Source: Choristoneura fumiferana
Lineage: Eukaryota; Arthropoda; Insecta; Lepidoptera; Tortricidae
Assembly: GCF_025370935.1 (NCBI RefSeq)
Contig: NC_133479.1
Span: 20,015,495 to 20,079,494, forward strand
Reading direction: 5' to 3'
DNA length: 64,000 bases
The notes under the pieces: model-generated
What the model was told of the DNA's origin: nothing
The model's input: only the letters and a program-made list of their open reading frames with translations
Databases searched by the model: none
In this document: in pieces, positions 1-12,452 of the stretch
Layout: each line of letters starts with the position of its first letter
How positions within the stretch are numbered: the stretch's first letter is position 1
Made by a program: the position numbers and the translations under genes

Positions 1-45
1 TAACAGCAGAAAATAATTAAAACATAACTTTATTCGACATCAAAA

Positions 46-190
46 AGTACACCATCCCATCTCAGCCCTCTAGGTTGACAACGCATCTGCAAAACCTCTG
101 GTGTTGCAGATGTCTATGGGGCGGTGGTGATCTCTTACCATCAGGAGACCCACTTGCTCGTTTGCCATCCAGTCGAATAAAAAAAGTACA
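46..190. mobile_element. Dispersed lepidopteran repeat ending in A-rich tail
   Basis: It contains 'ggtgttgcagatgtctatgg' and 'caggagacccacttgctcg', and ends in 'aataaaaaaa'. A second copy at 5925-6060 has the same order. The class is uncertain; it behaves like a short retroposon. Confidence 0.6.
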
Positions 191-1178
191 CTGACTCTTA
201 AAATACACAAATTACAAAAAACATGGACATAAACTTGGCTAATATTATAATTGATTAAAACACCCTTGAAGTGAACCAAAAATCAAAAATAATGAAGTAG
301 AAAGTTACTTAAGTACTTAGAGTACTATTTCATCATCCTCATCATCATCATCATCATCATCCCAGCCTAATACACGTCTGTCAGAATGAGCGTCCTATTG
401 AATCGAAATTAATTGACTCAAAAAAGTGTGTATTTGTGCTAAATTGAATTAAATAACCAATACAACTTTACGACAAAGAAGCTGTACCAGCCTTCAAGCA
501 ATCAAAACCGCCCCGGCCAATAATAAATGCCTGGAACGATTAGATAATTTTGTATTTACAAAGATTGCCCTTCGTCCGGATGGTGGCGATCCCGCCTGAT
601 GCCGAGGGGGCGATTAGCCTGACCTTCGTTTGGCCTTCTGGCGTGAAACAATGCAAGAAGTTAAATGTCGCATGGTTTTGATAATGAAACTGAATACAAT
701 ACTAGTAAATGGGAAATATGAGTGGCTGCGAATACTATATAACACCCCTGTTTTTGCGTCGGGGGTTAAAAATGGTGAGTAGGTATTGTAGGAACTAGGC
801 TGTATACCGCTGGCAGGTGGTAAAACTGACCACCTGGCAGGTTAGATTGACGTTGTTTTGTATAAGGATAGGATTTTTTATATTGTATGTTTCTAGAATT
901 CGACTTTAAAAAAACGATTGACAGCGGTATACATGCCGGAGGGCAGATTGCTCCCGATAGCCTATGCGGCTGGAACCATTTTATGTAAATTATTTATAAG
1001 TGCTACCAAGTTCTAAAATAAAATATAAATAATTAAAGATTGAAGATATTGTTTATTTCATAACAGTTTAAAGTCACGCGCGTAGATCCCCTGTACCTAT
1101 ATAAGCTCTTACCAAGTTACAGTCCCCACAGTATACTGCTGACGTTTTGGTGTCGTTTTTATACCCTGACGGAAAAAT

Positions 1179-1569
1179 AGGGGTGTTATAAGTTTGACCG
1201 CTATGTGTGTCTGTCTGTGGCACCGTACCTAGCTCTTAAACGGGTGGACCGATTTGAATGCGGTTTAGCCGTTTTTGAGATATTGAACTTTGAAGTGACA
1301 AAGTCGAGCGTTTTCCAACTTTCTGTTGGTTAGGTTATTAACGTATAATTAGGTACTACGTGCATGTCGTCATGTCCACTAATTAGGAGTAAGTAGGTAG
1401 GCGCAGAGTACCACGACAGTGCTCTTCTAAGATAACCAACGAAAAGTTGCAAAACCCCCGACTTTGTCACTTCAAAGTTCAATATCTCAATCGGTCTCAA
1501 ATCGGTCCACCCGTTTAAGAGCTACGGTGCCACAGACAGACACACAGCGGTCAAACTTATAACACCCCT
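1179..1569. mobile_element. Long foldback element
   Basis: Left arm ('aggggtgttataagtttgac' to about 1345) and right arm (about 1425 to 'gtcaaacttataacacccct') are inverted over roughly 150 bases with small indels. A related single arm occurs at 6822-7015, and the end word 'tataacacccctg' also at about 740. Confidence 0.7.
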
Positions 1570-1654
1570 GGGGTTAAAAATATTCGCATATATGGTGTAA
1601 CGTGTGTAGGTATATGTTGGGTAATTATGGTAAGCAGTGCTGCTGCATAAGTAG

Positions 1655-1862
1655 CGTAGTAGAAATAAGCAACCTGAGATATGTATGCATAGGAAAAATT
1701 CTGTCCAGCGGTGGTGTAGGGGTTATAGCACGCAGCACGGATTGCTGAGGACCTGGGTTCGATTCCCAGCGCTGGTCTCTTTTTCTGGTTTTTCTGTGCA
1801 TCTATATTTCAGTTTGTAATTTCAAATACGGTTTTACGGGATGACCGTAAAAGTAAAAATTT
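1655..1862 (+). mobile_element. tRNA-derived SINE (accagc...gctggt family)
   Basis: It contains A-box-like 'gtggtgtaggggttatagca', B box GGTTCGATTCC and a conserved tail 'gttttacgggatgaccgtaa' running into an A-rich end. It imitates a tRNA but lacks a proper anticodon arm. Other copies are at 50029-50290, 57965-58095 and 58100-58300. Confidence 0.75.
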
Positions 1863-2447
1863 AGTATACAAAGATAACTGACATATCCATAAACAGCCAA
1901 AATATCGGTCGATAGGTAGCACAATAGCGCACACACCATTACACCAATATTTAGTTTGTCTCCCCTACCTACAAGACCATCATACACAATTATAAGAACG
2001 AGAAAACTTTTACCAATTTACCTGACACGGTACAACAAGTAAAAATCCTCTAAATTCCACCCTAACTCGTGGTCACAAGAGTTCACGTCGCGTTAGTCGG
2101 GGGCAAGGTAAGTCGGCACAAGGGTACAGTCAGCCCCAATATTGACAGTAGACAATTTCCGGTGCTGCGAGCAAACAGGCTGTATTCCGCGCAATTTGGC
2201 CCTAATTGCAGACGTGTCGAAACTGCGGGTACATGAAATAGGGTGACTATGATGTGATGACAACGATAAATATTATTTTCAAGGTTATATTACCTTTGGT
2301 TACCAAATCAAAAACTCATTTAAGGAGGACACGTTTCTCCATAAAATACACATTTTTTTTTATTTACATTCCTTCTGATTTGTCAATTCAGTTAACTTAT
2401 ATCCCTGACGTACTTATTCGTCTTTTTGTGCAAAACAACATTTGAAA

Positions 2448-2565
2448 TTTGCTACGAGCTTTACGGTAAAGGAAAGCACCGTGAGGAAACCTGCACAGTC
2501 TGCGAAGCAATTCAATGGTGCGTGTAAAGTTTCCAATCCGCATTGGGTCGGCGTGAACTACAAAA
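2448..2565 (+). mobile_element. SINE body fragment (gagctttacrgtgaagga family)
   Basis: It reads 'gagctttacggtaaaggaaa' and then 'aatccgcattgggtcggcgt', the body without its tRNA head. The short ORF across it is not a gene. Confidence 0.65.
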
Positions 2566-2644
2566 CTTTTTTTCCGAATAAAACGAGACTACGCAACACT
2601 CGATATTGTTATGGTTTGGTTTTAAGGTATTAAATATGATATTC

Positions 2645-3000
2645 ACACCTCTCCTTCAAAAAAGTAACTTTTTCTCCCTGACGAGAGGGAGCAAAGTGCA
2701 ACTTTTCTGTTCAAGGCCTTTCTAAGTGTTTTATTGCAAGTTATAATTGTAAAGCCACGCCATTTTCTATGCTGGTTGTTCATTAATAATATTTAGTTTT
2801 TTTTTTTCAAATTTCTTAATGCTCTGTGTCAAAAGTTGTATGAGCCACTCGGGAGTAAAATTATTTTCATCTTGGGCGTTAACACTTGAATCCCTCATCA
2901 CGCTCAGGATTCTATTGTAGAATCCTTCGCTACATTCTGGATTCAATGTACGCCCTCGCCGTAAATACGCTATTTTGCTCCCTTGTGACACAAATAACTA
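2645..3000. repeat. Dispersed repeat shared with 48905-49345
   Basis: Shared words in the same order include 'ctccctgacgagagggagca', 'aaaagttgtatgagccactc' and 'agaatccttcgctacattct'. The element class is not recognised. Confidence 0.65.
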
Positions 3001-3292
3001 TTAAATGTTTGTTTTCACGCCCGTGTAATAACAAACTGACCACTATACCTCAGACAGGACCTTTGTCTACAGTGGCGCCAACTGGTGAGCGCGAAAACGG
3101 TAGCCCTCATTGTGTCAATGTTATATTTGATAAGATAAGATAATGATTTATTTACCGAAATAGATTACACAGTCATAGAGATATACAATACAATATTAAT
3201 CGCCATGCTACTTATGAACTAAAGTTTAATTGTGGTTCACACACTAGGTCGAGCCTGTATCGTGTGAGCCCAACAAATTACCAGAGCTTTTT

Positions 3293-3391
3293 GTTTGCTT
3301 TTAACCTTTCTTGTATATTTGTTACCTTACGCCTATAGAAATAATTGAGCAATTTATTACTTTGGAGAGGCTTAAGGCCTTCCATTTCAAT
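3293..3391 (+). repeat. Exact 99-bp direct repeat, first copy
   Basis: Identical to 3688-3786; both start 'gtttgcttttaacctttctt' and end 'aaggccttccatttcaat'. Less exact similarity extends to the left of both. Confidence 0.9.
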
Positions 3392-3687
3392 GAGGGCTAT
3401 CGCGAATGAATTCGCCGCTAGAGGCGCTAGTGTAGCGTGAGGTCTCCGAAATGTCAAATCTCATAGTTTTTGGGTGAGCTACGCGGGTTTATTTATAATT
3501 AGAATAATTTTGTGAATATTTTGCATTACTGAAATTAATTATGGCATTATGCGTTACGGCGCAATGAATGTCTGTGTTTTGAGACAGTTTTGTCTTTCGA
3601 AACTTTTGTCCTTTTTTTTCCGAAACGGAGATGCTACTTATTAAAGTTTAATTGTTTTAATATGTGTGAGCCCGTAATTACCAGACT

Positions 3688-3786
3688 GTTTGCTTTTAAC
3701 CTTTCTTGTATATTTGTTACCTTACGCCTATAGAAATAATTGAGCAATTTATTACTTTGGAGAGGCTTAAGGCCTTCCATTTCAAT
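3688..3786 (+). repeat. Exact 99-bp direct repeat, second copy
   Basis: Second copy of 3293-3391, offset 395 bases. The sequence between holds part of a dispersed element also found reversed near 50730-50870. Confidence 0.9.
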
Positions 3787-4284
3787 TAAACTACTTAGGT
3801 ACATGCAACATTGCATTCAATGTGACGATAGTTTTCTTCATCCGTAATAACCAGAGGCCTGTACGATCTTTAGGTATAACCACTTATTTCTGTCACACAG
3901 TATGAGAAAAGGATAAAAATAGATGAGAATGAGATCATGAGTACCTACTCTATGGTATAAGCCTATAAGGTAACGTTAGACAAGGCGGTCTCGCCAAGGA
4001 GAGATCGTCTTCAGAGATTAGTGACATTGTAGCCAAGAAACGATTACCTATTCGTCAGACAAGGGTACGAATTCCATTTTACAAAAAGCGAAGATCCGAC
4101 AATGTAAACACTTCCATCGGAAATGAACCCCGACTAAGTGTAAACATCAAAGATCCAAAATTACTTTTCAAGTGTTTACACTTTTTTTTAAGCATAGCAA
4201 TCTGTCCATCAATATACATATAGTGTTTCTTTATCTCCAAAAAGCAATTTTATAATAAAATGGGAATTAAAAAAGCAAAAAGTG

Positions 4285-4356
4285 TGCGTTGGCCGGGAAT
4301 CGAACCCGGATCAACTGCTTGGAAGGCAACTATGCTGACCATTACACCACCAACGC
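4285..4356 (-). tRNA. tRNA-Gly (anticodon TCC)
   Basis: The reverse strand reads GCGTTGGTGGTGTAATGGTC at the 5' end, with a 7-base acceptor stem (GCGTTGG with CCAACGC), the loop CTTCCAA giving anticodon TCC, and B box GGTTCGATTCC. It is 72 bases long including the discriminator A. A run of T follows on the transcribed strand as Pol III terminator. It differs from the tRNA-Gly at 29902 only by acceptor-stem changes (GTT/AAC for GAT/ATC). Confidence 0.95.
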
Positions 4357-6559
4357 AGCTGCTGTGAGGTGCAAAATTTGCCATCACTTTCCGTGGCACT
4401 AAAATTGAGTAAAATAAAACTAATGACGCAATTCAATCTCAAGACGCCACTTGTCTTCAAGACGAACGGTTGCGCAAAAAACTATTTCGTTCATTATCAC
4501 AATTTTATACCGTGGCAGCACTGTCTTCATGTTTTTTGTATTGTTGCTGTTAGTTCCGTTTTTAGCCACCATGGTTCCTTGTACGCATTATTTCAAAGAG
4601 AGAAGATATTCATAGAGTAACTCATTTCGTGGAAGTACACTCGACTACAAAAACTTACCTATTATTTTTTAGGTGAAAAAGTATATGTCTACACACTTAC
4701 GTACACTTACCAGCACCAATATGTGACTCAACAAAGCGTGAATAAATATCTGATATTACCTACAACTCCATTTCTAGGGCCTTTTTGATTCTGTATGCTG
4801 ATGACTATTCTAGGTGCTGCTACATATCTCAGTACAGTAGACGATTGTTGTACTACTGAATAACTTTATTACAAGTATTCAGAGAAGAATTTAAAACATT
4901 AAGTAGGTATTCAAGAACCATGTCTAAGTCATATTATAGCTATTGAAATTACTTAACTGGTTTTACCTACGCCATGCCTTAGATTCATTCAACAATAAGC
5001 GTGCCAGCCAGTAGCGTGGTTAGCATTTTTGTGAAGGCCAACCTTCGAATACAACACCTCGGAGCTAGAGTATCTAGACAATCGTTGCTATACTTGTCAT
5101 CTCATCACTGACGTCACAGAAAAAAAATGGGTACCCTGTAGAAATCAAACCTATCATTATTCTAGTGGCCATACACCGCAATCTCCCGAGAGCATTACAT
5201 ATTCATCCACCAACACACCACGCCGCTTAACAAAACCTTAACCCTAAAAACCCTCAGACGCGTCAAAGCTAATTTATGAAACTAGCAATGGTACTAGAAC
5301 GCATCTTAACCCTCCGCCGCTCGCGGGTGACAATGGGCCGGCGCGGGCCGGGGGGCTCGAGTGCTGCGCTGTAATCAGGGCTAATAGAAGCGTGCGCTTT
5401 GATCTGCGCGTCAAAGGGAAGGGCCGAAGGCGCGGGCGTCGCCACCGACTTCAGAACTGGCAGAGAATAACTTTAGTTTTGTGATTGACGAAGGTGATGC
5501 GAAGGTGTGTTGGTACATGTATTAAATGATATTCCAAAAAGAAAATTTTCCATAGAACACAATGACATTATTCATTAACCTAATTAAAAGAACCGTGGTG
5601 TTATGACATTTCAAGCAGTGATTCTAAAGCACTGAGCTTGTTAAATGTTTAGAGAAAACCAAAGCAGTTTTAGCGACGTATGTGAAGTTTCTAATCAGCA
5701 CTGAGCCCACGTGAAAACTACCTGCTAAGTTCTCTCATTCTGGGAGGCGGCCTGTGTCCAGCAACCAAACCTATTTAGACTGAAAGATTTGCAGGTGGCT
5801 TTTGCAAGGTCCGCCTGGATTGCTACCACCATCTTGCTCGCTAATCCTGCCGTGAAGCAGCAGCAGTGTTTGCACTGTTGCGTTTCGGCGTGGAGAGTAA
5901 GACAGCCGGTAAAATTACTGGCACTTGAGGTATCCCATCTTAGGCTTCTAGAGGTTGGCAACGCATCTGCAATCCCCCTGGTGTTGCAGGTGTCTATGAG
6001 CAGTGGTGATCTCTTACCATCAGGAGACCCACTTGCTCGTTTGCCATTTGAAATTTGGTCTTATCCAGTTATTTAATACTAGTAGGTACCTATCATTAAC
6101 AAGATAAAGACATTGATAACATGAATTATTAATTCCACGTGATATGACACGTTATTACCTAACTGATAAATAAATGGTCATCAAATTCTTACAGCAAAAA
6201 CAGCAGAATGTCTTTTGAGCGTCTACTTTGTTCACTTCTAACCGTTTAAAAAAAGAATTGTTTTTCACATACACCGTCCGTATCTAGTTTTCCTTAGCCC
6301 TTGGCAAGGTGCAAGCTGAAGAGCCCGAGTGCAATATTGTTGTCTTGCTTTGCGTTAATAGATTCTTTTGTGGGCCGATCACCGCAGCAGCGGCAGGGTT
6401 AATTGGGCCCCTCAAGGACCATTGTCGAGATTGTTGGAATTATTATAATTTTATTTGTTGTTGGCAGTTTTGTACGAGGGGCCAGGGCCCGCAGTTTTTT
6501 ATGGAATGGAATGATTTGTGAACGACGATAGAGATTTCAATTAAAAAAAAATTGAGACA
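4357..6559. other. Intergenic, no gene seen; GC-rich island 5300-5450
   Basis: It contains a GC-rich stretch at 5300-5450 with two inverted CTTTGA/TCAAAG words at 5397-5416, a SINE fragment (5690-5765) and a dispersed repeat (5925-6060). Short ORFs here show no family features. Confidence 0.6.
5925..6060. mobile_element. Dispersed lepidopteran repeat, second copy
   Basis: It shares 'ggcaacgcatctgcaa' and 'caggagacccacttgctcg' with 46-190. The two open frames over it, one on each strand, are shadows. Confidence 0.6.
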
Positions 6560-6700
6560 GGGCCTGTTTTACCACTTGTCGACTAACTTTAAGTGACGGA
6601 TATCAGTGATGTCGTCTCTGCTTATTTTGTCCGAATAAACAAAGACGGCATTACTTTTATCTGACACTTAAAGTTAGTCGGCAAGTGGTGAAACAGGCCC
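6560..6700. mobile_element. Foldback MITE, related subfamily
   Basis: It runs from 'gggcctgttttaccacttgt' to 'acaagtggtgaaacaggccc'-like complement, with the arms 'gactaactttaagtg' and 'cacttaaagttagtc'. The length is 141 bases. The centre has the 'gtcgtctctg' and 'aagacggcat' words of the family. Confidence 0.8.
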
Positions 6701-6821
6701 TTAATCAAATTAATGCAATTTGGAAGGATTTGGAAGATCGGAAGAAAAAGGAGCTTGAAGATTTTTTGAAGAGATTTTTTATAAGAAAACGCGAAATGGA
6801 TTACTTACCTAAAAAAGTAGG

Positions 6822-7015
6822 AAAACCCCCGACATTGTCACTTCAATGTTTTACATCTCAAAAACGGCTGAACCGATTTTGATAAAACATTTCTAAGAGC
6901 CATCGCTAAAAGCCTGCTTTCAAATAAATAAAACCGCATTCAAATCGGTTCACCCGTTTAAGAGCTACGTTGCTACAGACAAACAGACAGACAGAGACAC
7001 ACATAGTGGTCAACC
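6822..7015. mobile_element. Single arm related to the foldback element at 1179-1569
   Basis: It has 'gacattgtcacttcaatgtt', 'accgcattcaaatcggttca' and 'cccgtttaagagctacgttg' in the same order as the right arm at 1425-1569. There is no partner arm nearby. Confidence 0.55.
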
Positions 7016-7769
7016 CAGGGCTCTCATGAACCATAATATATGGATAGCTGGTAATATTTCTGGTCCCCAAGATACAGGTTAGCCTAGTTTGGGGTCCGCT
7101 ATACAGTACATTATTTTGTTTTCAATTTCATGTTTCAATAAATAATTTTAGTCATCTCAGCATGTTGATGTTGTGAATCCCAAATATGAAACTGGAAACG
7201 ATTTATAACATTTATTATTAAAAACCTTTTTTACTTTACTTTACTTTAGCTGAAATTACAACATTTAATAATAAAAATTAAATGAAATTAAAAATGAAGG
7301 AGGTCCCACCCTACAATATAAAATGATCGCACGGTGCATATATTCTATTTAAAAGCAGGGCTCTGCTTACACTGGTTTTTTATAGATTCCGCCGTTTATA
7401 GAATAGAATAGAATAAATTTATTTGGTGTAAAAATAAATTGGCCTTTAAATGATTTATTTTAATTAATTAAATTATTAGGTGTAATTAAATTATTATTTG
7501 GTGTATAGCCTTATTTTAGACCAATCAAGAACTTGCATACAAGTTGAATTACATCGCATTAGATTGAAGAAAGCATGGTGAGACTAAGTATAATATTGTT
7601 TATTTTATCACTTAGTACCTGGGTGACCGAGTTTTGCTTGGATAACAAGCGTTTTCCCAGAGATAAAACCAAGCTAAATCGATTTTTCATCCCCGAAAAC
7701 CCCTACATACCAAATTTCATCAAAATCGTTGGAGCCGTTTCCAAGATCCCCGAAAAATATATATACATA

Positions 7770-7945
7770 TAACTAGCTGTTGCCCACGGCTTCGCCCCCG
7801 TTGTATTTTTTCTAAATTTTCTTCAATAAAAACCTTCTCCTTACAATAACGAACACAACAAAATAAGAATAAGCCAAATCGGTCCAGCCGTTCCCGAGTT
7901 TTGCGCTTAGCAACACATTTTACGATTCTTTTATTTATATAGAAG
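7770..7945. mobile_element. Dispersed repeat, reversed (ctagctgttgcccacggctt)
   Basis: It begins with the inverted tail 'ctagctgttgcccacggctt' and has 'aaatcggtccagccgttccc' further in. Confidence 0.5.
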
Positions 7946-8524
7946 ATAGATAGATAGATAATTGTTCGTTTAAAGGTGTTATAGATAGACGTTTAATAAA
8001 TAAAATACTTTGACTACTGAGGGACAATGAATTAAGTTGATCAATCAAATACCGCAATGTAGTATAAAATGGATTCGATTCGAAGATAGATTGACATTCA
8101 CTCAAATGCCGGTGAATCAATCTCATTAAACGATTTAATATGAAAGTGTGCATGTACTGCGCCAGTTATGGTAGAGATGTCCTTGCTTGGACATGCGCCC
8201 GCGCACGCCACTCGCCGGCCACGCGGGAGATATCACGCTGCTGCTGCTACCCGACCTCTGACTCATTGACCCACCATTAAAACGCAAAAAAACAGTTGAA
8301 ACATGTGATGCTTGACTGTTTCGTCAATAGTAAACTCAACAGAACGGTAGGCATATTTAAATTAGCTTATCTGAAAGCATTAACGTGGCTGTTTAAAAAT
8401 CCGATATTTCTCTAGATTTCCTTGGGAATTTTCATAAATTACTTACATCGTTAACGGTGAATTGGTGAAACTACATTACGAGTATAATATGAAAATGGTG
8501 CAATTTAATGACTAGCCCCCCCTT

Positions 8525-8670
8525 TTAGGACTCAGGACTAATTTAAAGTTGTATGTGCCAATATTAGTGATTCTGTCTGTTTATTCGGATAAAACAAATC
8601 ACATTTAGGGGCTGTTTCACCATCCATTGATTAGTGTGATGCCGTGTGTATTTGTTTTGTTCGATAAGTA
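8525..8670. mobile_element. Foldback MITE fragments
   Basis: The end word 'ggggctgtttcaccatccat' occurs with the 'gatgccgtgtg' centre, preceded by another half element with 'ttattcggataaaacaaatc'. No complete pair of arms is left. Confidence 0.55.
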
Positions 8671-8999
8671 AGCACAATACATTCAAGCTCAAAAGTACCT
8701 AAATTATCACTAATTGATATTTCAATCTGTCCTACTATTTTCGTTAATGCGAACAGGTAGGTAGGTACTAAATTTGAGTAATACCAGAATAAGAAGTAGT
8801 ATAAACCCTTACTAACATTTATCAAATCCATAATGCGTCATCGATAACGCAAGCAACCCTCATTCTGCGTCAGGGTTCAAAAAGTCCCACTATTTTAAGA
8901 ACGTTGCGCGCTACGCTAACCCTGACACAATAACAAGTCGAATAATACCGGCACCATCAACCCGTCAACGCATAACAAACCATCGTTATTCACGACACT

Positions 9000-11517
9000 A
9001 TCTTATGATACTAAATAAAAGTTATATTTCAGATTTTCTTACAACTCTGCAGAATTGGAATTAGAATGACTTCTTAGCGGGAGTTAAGCCTTTATAGTTT
9101 ACAGAGTTACTTATGGTTGCCAAAAAGAAAAGATTAGAATCTAATCTAAACGGTGGAACAAATTATCTGCTTACAAAAATACTTAGGTAGTCAATTTTCT
9201 TTTGTTTTAAATTGCTATCACTCTTGATAGTATGGTCGTGACGTCAGATGATCAGTAATGACGGATCATGATAACGACTCTCTTGGCAATACAGAGTGAT
9301 AGTTTGGCCTTGCCTGCCTTTCACACTGTAGTGCTGGAGTCCGGAGTTCATAGTTGGCAACAGAGAGCACTGCCTGCCCACTGTAACATCAGGGCCCTTA
9401 GGACAGAATAACTAATAGTACTACCCCCTTAGTCGCCTTTTGTAACAACCACGGGAAGAGATTGGGTCCGTCCTATTCTAAAACCAGGCAAGGATATCGG
9501 CACAAATGCAGCGGCAGCCCTAAGACTAAGGTATATGAGCGTATACCGACTAAAGAACATAGACGTTAATATTAAGCAGAGAGCAATTACTCCGTCGGTG
9601 AGGTTGTTACCGGCCATCGATTTACATTACGGACAAACACGCGGGAAATTATGAAGGAGCCGCGTCGAGGAGCGATTTAGGGGAGACGGGATATGTTCCA
9701 GGATGTGGTGCCATCTCAGGAATGTCGGGAGTAGGGTCTCAAAGTCAAAGTCAATTTCAATCAAAGTCAATTAGAGTTGCGTCGACGGGGTGTCCAACAT
9801 TGGAACCTAGTTTTCAATCAATCAATCAATATTTTTAATCGTCGAAAATAGGTATATACACTGCAGTTGTAGTTACAATGTTGAAATAATGTTTGCACTT
9901 CGTAGTATGGCATGACGTTTGGATTGATCGAATGCTTTCTATACTCGTGGTATTTTTCGTTCTTGAGTTTTTGTTTCCTGTTAAGTTTTCTGTTGCCGTT
10001 ACCCATTTAGGGTCTAACTAAATTGGTCTAAATAAAAACAAAATATTAAAAGACAATTTTTTTATTAATGTGCATGGGTTGGTTACATCTGGAACGACAA
10101 ATTACAATGACACTTGTGACAATGACGTTCGGCCATCTTTGGTAACTTTTTTGGAATCTAAATACGGACTCAACGCTAATTTAACATGTGTTACCAATAC
10201 AGCCACATAACACGCCATACTAAGCATCCCCATAACAATGCAGTCGCCTCCGCATTTCTAACTTTCAAATGCCGAACATTCCGACCGTTGGCCGAGTGGT
10301 TGCAATTTCCGAAGTGCCAGTCAGCGCTTCCTGCGCCCACGCGGGTGGTATCGCAGTTGTCGCGCAACTCGCATTGTGCCGTGCAGTGACAGCTGTACTG
10401 CAACGTAATGAACTTTGCTGACAAAATGCACAAGTGGTGGTTCGATGTAGAGAAGTAACATGTAGTTAGGCGAGTTCTCAGCTAGTGGTTAAGGGTTGGG
10501 GGCGCGAGTTTCAGTGGTTACGGGTAACTGTAACTTAAAATCCGGGATGAAGGACCGTTTTATGTTTCGTAGAAATTTTTATTAACGCCTTTTAGTATGA
10601 TTCACTGATTTAGTCAGCCCAATAATCTAGGGTTGCCATATCTCATTTTTCAAAACCTCAGGAAATCTCAGGATACTGACCGAGTGAAAACACCACATAA
10701 GATCATTGCTTTTTTTGGGAAATTGAAAGTGATTCTAGACATGAGGTATACCGTTAGAATAGTCGGGAACTAGAAAAGTTTTTGTGATATTGGAAGACAT
10801 TGGTGGTATTGGGAGTTTTTGTGATTTTGTGAGATTGGGTTTGTACTTGTTTTTAATGATATTTATTTACTCATAATCATCATCATCCCAGCCTATATAC
10901 GTCCCACTGCTGGGCACAGGCCTCCTCTCAGAACAAGAGGGATTTATTTACTATTTGAATAAAAATAAAATTTCAATAAACAGTCTTTACATTCAAAATA
11001 CAAAAAGTTTTTCGCTGACACATTTAACTAAACAAAATGGTGAACTTTTGGAAAACACCGAAATAAATAAATAAAAATGTTAAAAATAACACCGTGGGCA
11101 GGATGACTGTTAATTGGCCAAAAATATGTTGCAAGTGTCCCTACCGGGTTAGGGTGGGTGCCTAATCATTAAGGCACACCACACTTACTACCAGACACCC
11201 TGTATACCTACCTACCTAACTCGTGTAAGTACTTATGACTTTTTAAATTGTTGGTAAGTATACCTATTACGTTTGAGGATAAATCTGAAATCGTTACAAA
11301 TTATAAAGATACGACCAACGGGACTTATCACGCTAACACACACGAGTAATATTTACCTCGACGTTTCGGCAACATTGCAGTGGCCGTGGTACGAGAGGTT
11401 AAATTATAGAGATTTTTTTACACTTTTAAAATGTTCGTATGGTAGCCCTAGTCCGGTGAATCATTTAGATCGAATTGAAGCGATAAAAAAAATCGAGAGC
11501 AAAAATGCAAAAAGCAT
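9000..11517. other. Intergenic, no gene seen
   Basis: A retroelement-tail-like stretch at about 9425-9530 ('cacgggaagagattgggtcc') and a SINE tail at 10878-10945 are the only things recognised. ORFs up to 80 codons show no family features. Confidence 0.6.
10878..10945 (-). mobile_element. SINE 3' tail (gagctttacrgtgaagga family)
   Basis: It begins with a 'catcatcat' run and reads 'cccagcctatatacgtccca', the reversed tail of the SINE. Similar tails lie at about 330-385 and 60108-60165. Confidence 0.6.
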
Positions 11518-11534
11518 CGCCCCCGGGTGGACTC

Positions 11535-11574
<40 letters not shown>

Positions 11575-11591
11575 AATTGCGCCACGAAGGC
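11518..11591 (-). tRNA. tRNA-Asn (anticodon GTT)
   Basis: The reverse strand begins GCCTTCGTGGCGCAATTGGT and contains the anticodon loop CTGTTAA (GTT) and T arm GGTTCGAGTCC. It is 74 bases including the discriminator G, with the fold of eukaryotic tRNA-Asn; two G-U pairs occur in the acceptor stem. A T5 run follows on the transcribed strand. It lies about 690 bases upstream of the gprs-like start codon. Confidence 0.95.
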
Positions 11592-12276
11592 GGCTGAAGT
11601 GACAGTTGAAATATACTAATATAAGCTCACTATCATAAAGGAAGGTACGACTGAGACAGCAATACAAAATAATGCATACCTGAGAAACCTGTTTGAAGCT
11701 TTCAATGGCCCCTTAACTTTTTTGAACACAGATTCCTTAAAACTGACACTGTGTTGTTCGCTTCATAAATATCCGTCCCAGTAACTCCCATTGTTGGAAA
11801 ACTCGTGTTCTATGTTTATTATGGCATGACTCGATTCGAGGCTTCGCTTCTTCGAGCTGTAGAATTTTGAGGTTATGTTGACAAGTACCTAGAGTTCGTG
11901 CGAAAGCTTTATTTTGTAAATACGTCGGCTTTATTTGTTTAAATGGGAAAATAATGAATTAAACTGACATCCTAGTGCTGTTTTAAGTTTTAACATCGCG
12001 CGTGTTTATGTGAAAATAGTGTAATAACTTTATTCGTGTTTGTTATTGTTTATATTATGTGGTTGTGATGTGAGGCTCGTTTGCTAATAACATTCCGCGA
12101 TTGATAAGTATTTAAAGTGTTACTTTACGTGCACGATATCACCAATCAAAAGTGCAAATCAATTTATCTACTCATAAATCTTATCCGTGATTGACAAACA
12201 AGTTTAGTGTGGAACTCAAGCTTTTGCTCATTTTGGTCATTTGTGAGCACAAATTTAACACAACTCGTAAGCATCA
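11592..12276 (+). promoter_or_regulatory. Presumed promoter and 5' UTR of the gprs-like gene
   Basis: The 685 bases between tRNA-Asn and the ATG at 12277 hold no ORF and no repeat that I recognise. A transcription start cannot be placed from sequence. Composition is AT-rich until the ATG. Confidence 0.35.
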
Positions 12277-12452
12277 ATGGCGAGCCGAGTCCCCGGCGCG
12301 TGCTGCGCCGCGTCGGTTGAGCGGGCCGGCCTGCCCGGCCTCCTCAGAGACTTGCAACGATTATCTGAAGATCAAGATTCAGCAGACATAGTATTCATTC
12401 TTGGAACATCGGAGGAAAAAGTTTATGCGCACAGAATCATTTTACTAACCAG
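12277..12452 (+). CDS. gprs: gprs-like exon 1: start codon and first half of BTB domain
   Basis: The ATG at 12277 opens a frame for 58 codons plus two bases, ending at the donor AG|GTAAAA. The residues run from MASRVPGACCAASVERAGLP through LLRDLQRLSEDQDSADIVFI to AHRIILLTR, the usual beginning of a BTB fold (a DIVF strand, then HRIIL). The codon cut at the donor is completed to Arg by the first base of exon 2. The local base composition turns GC-rich at the ATG. Upstream bases read 'gcatcaATGg'. No earlier in-frame ATG gives a BTB-like extension. Confidence 0.85.

Noticed and set aside
1707..1778. tRNA-like sequence with good B box
   Set aside because: It lacks a proper anticodon arm and is joined to the same tail as three other copies, so it is a SINE head and not a tRNA gene.
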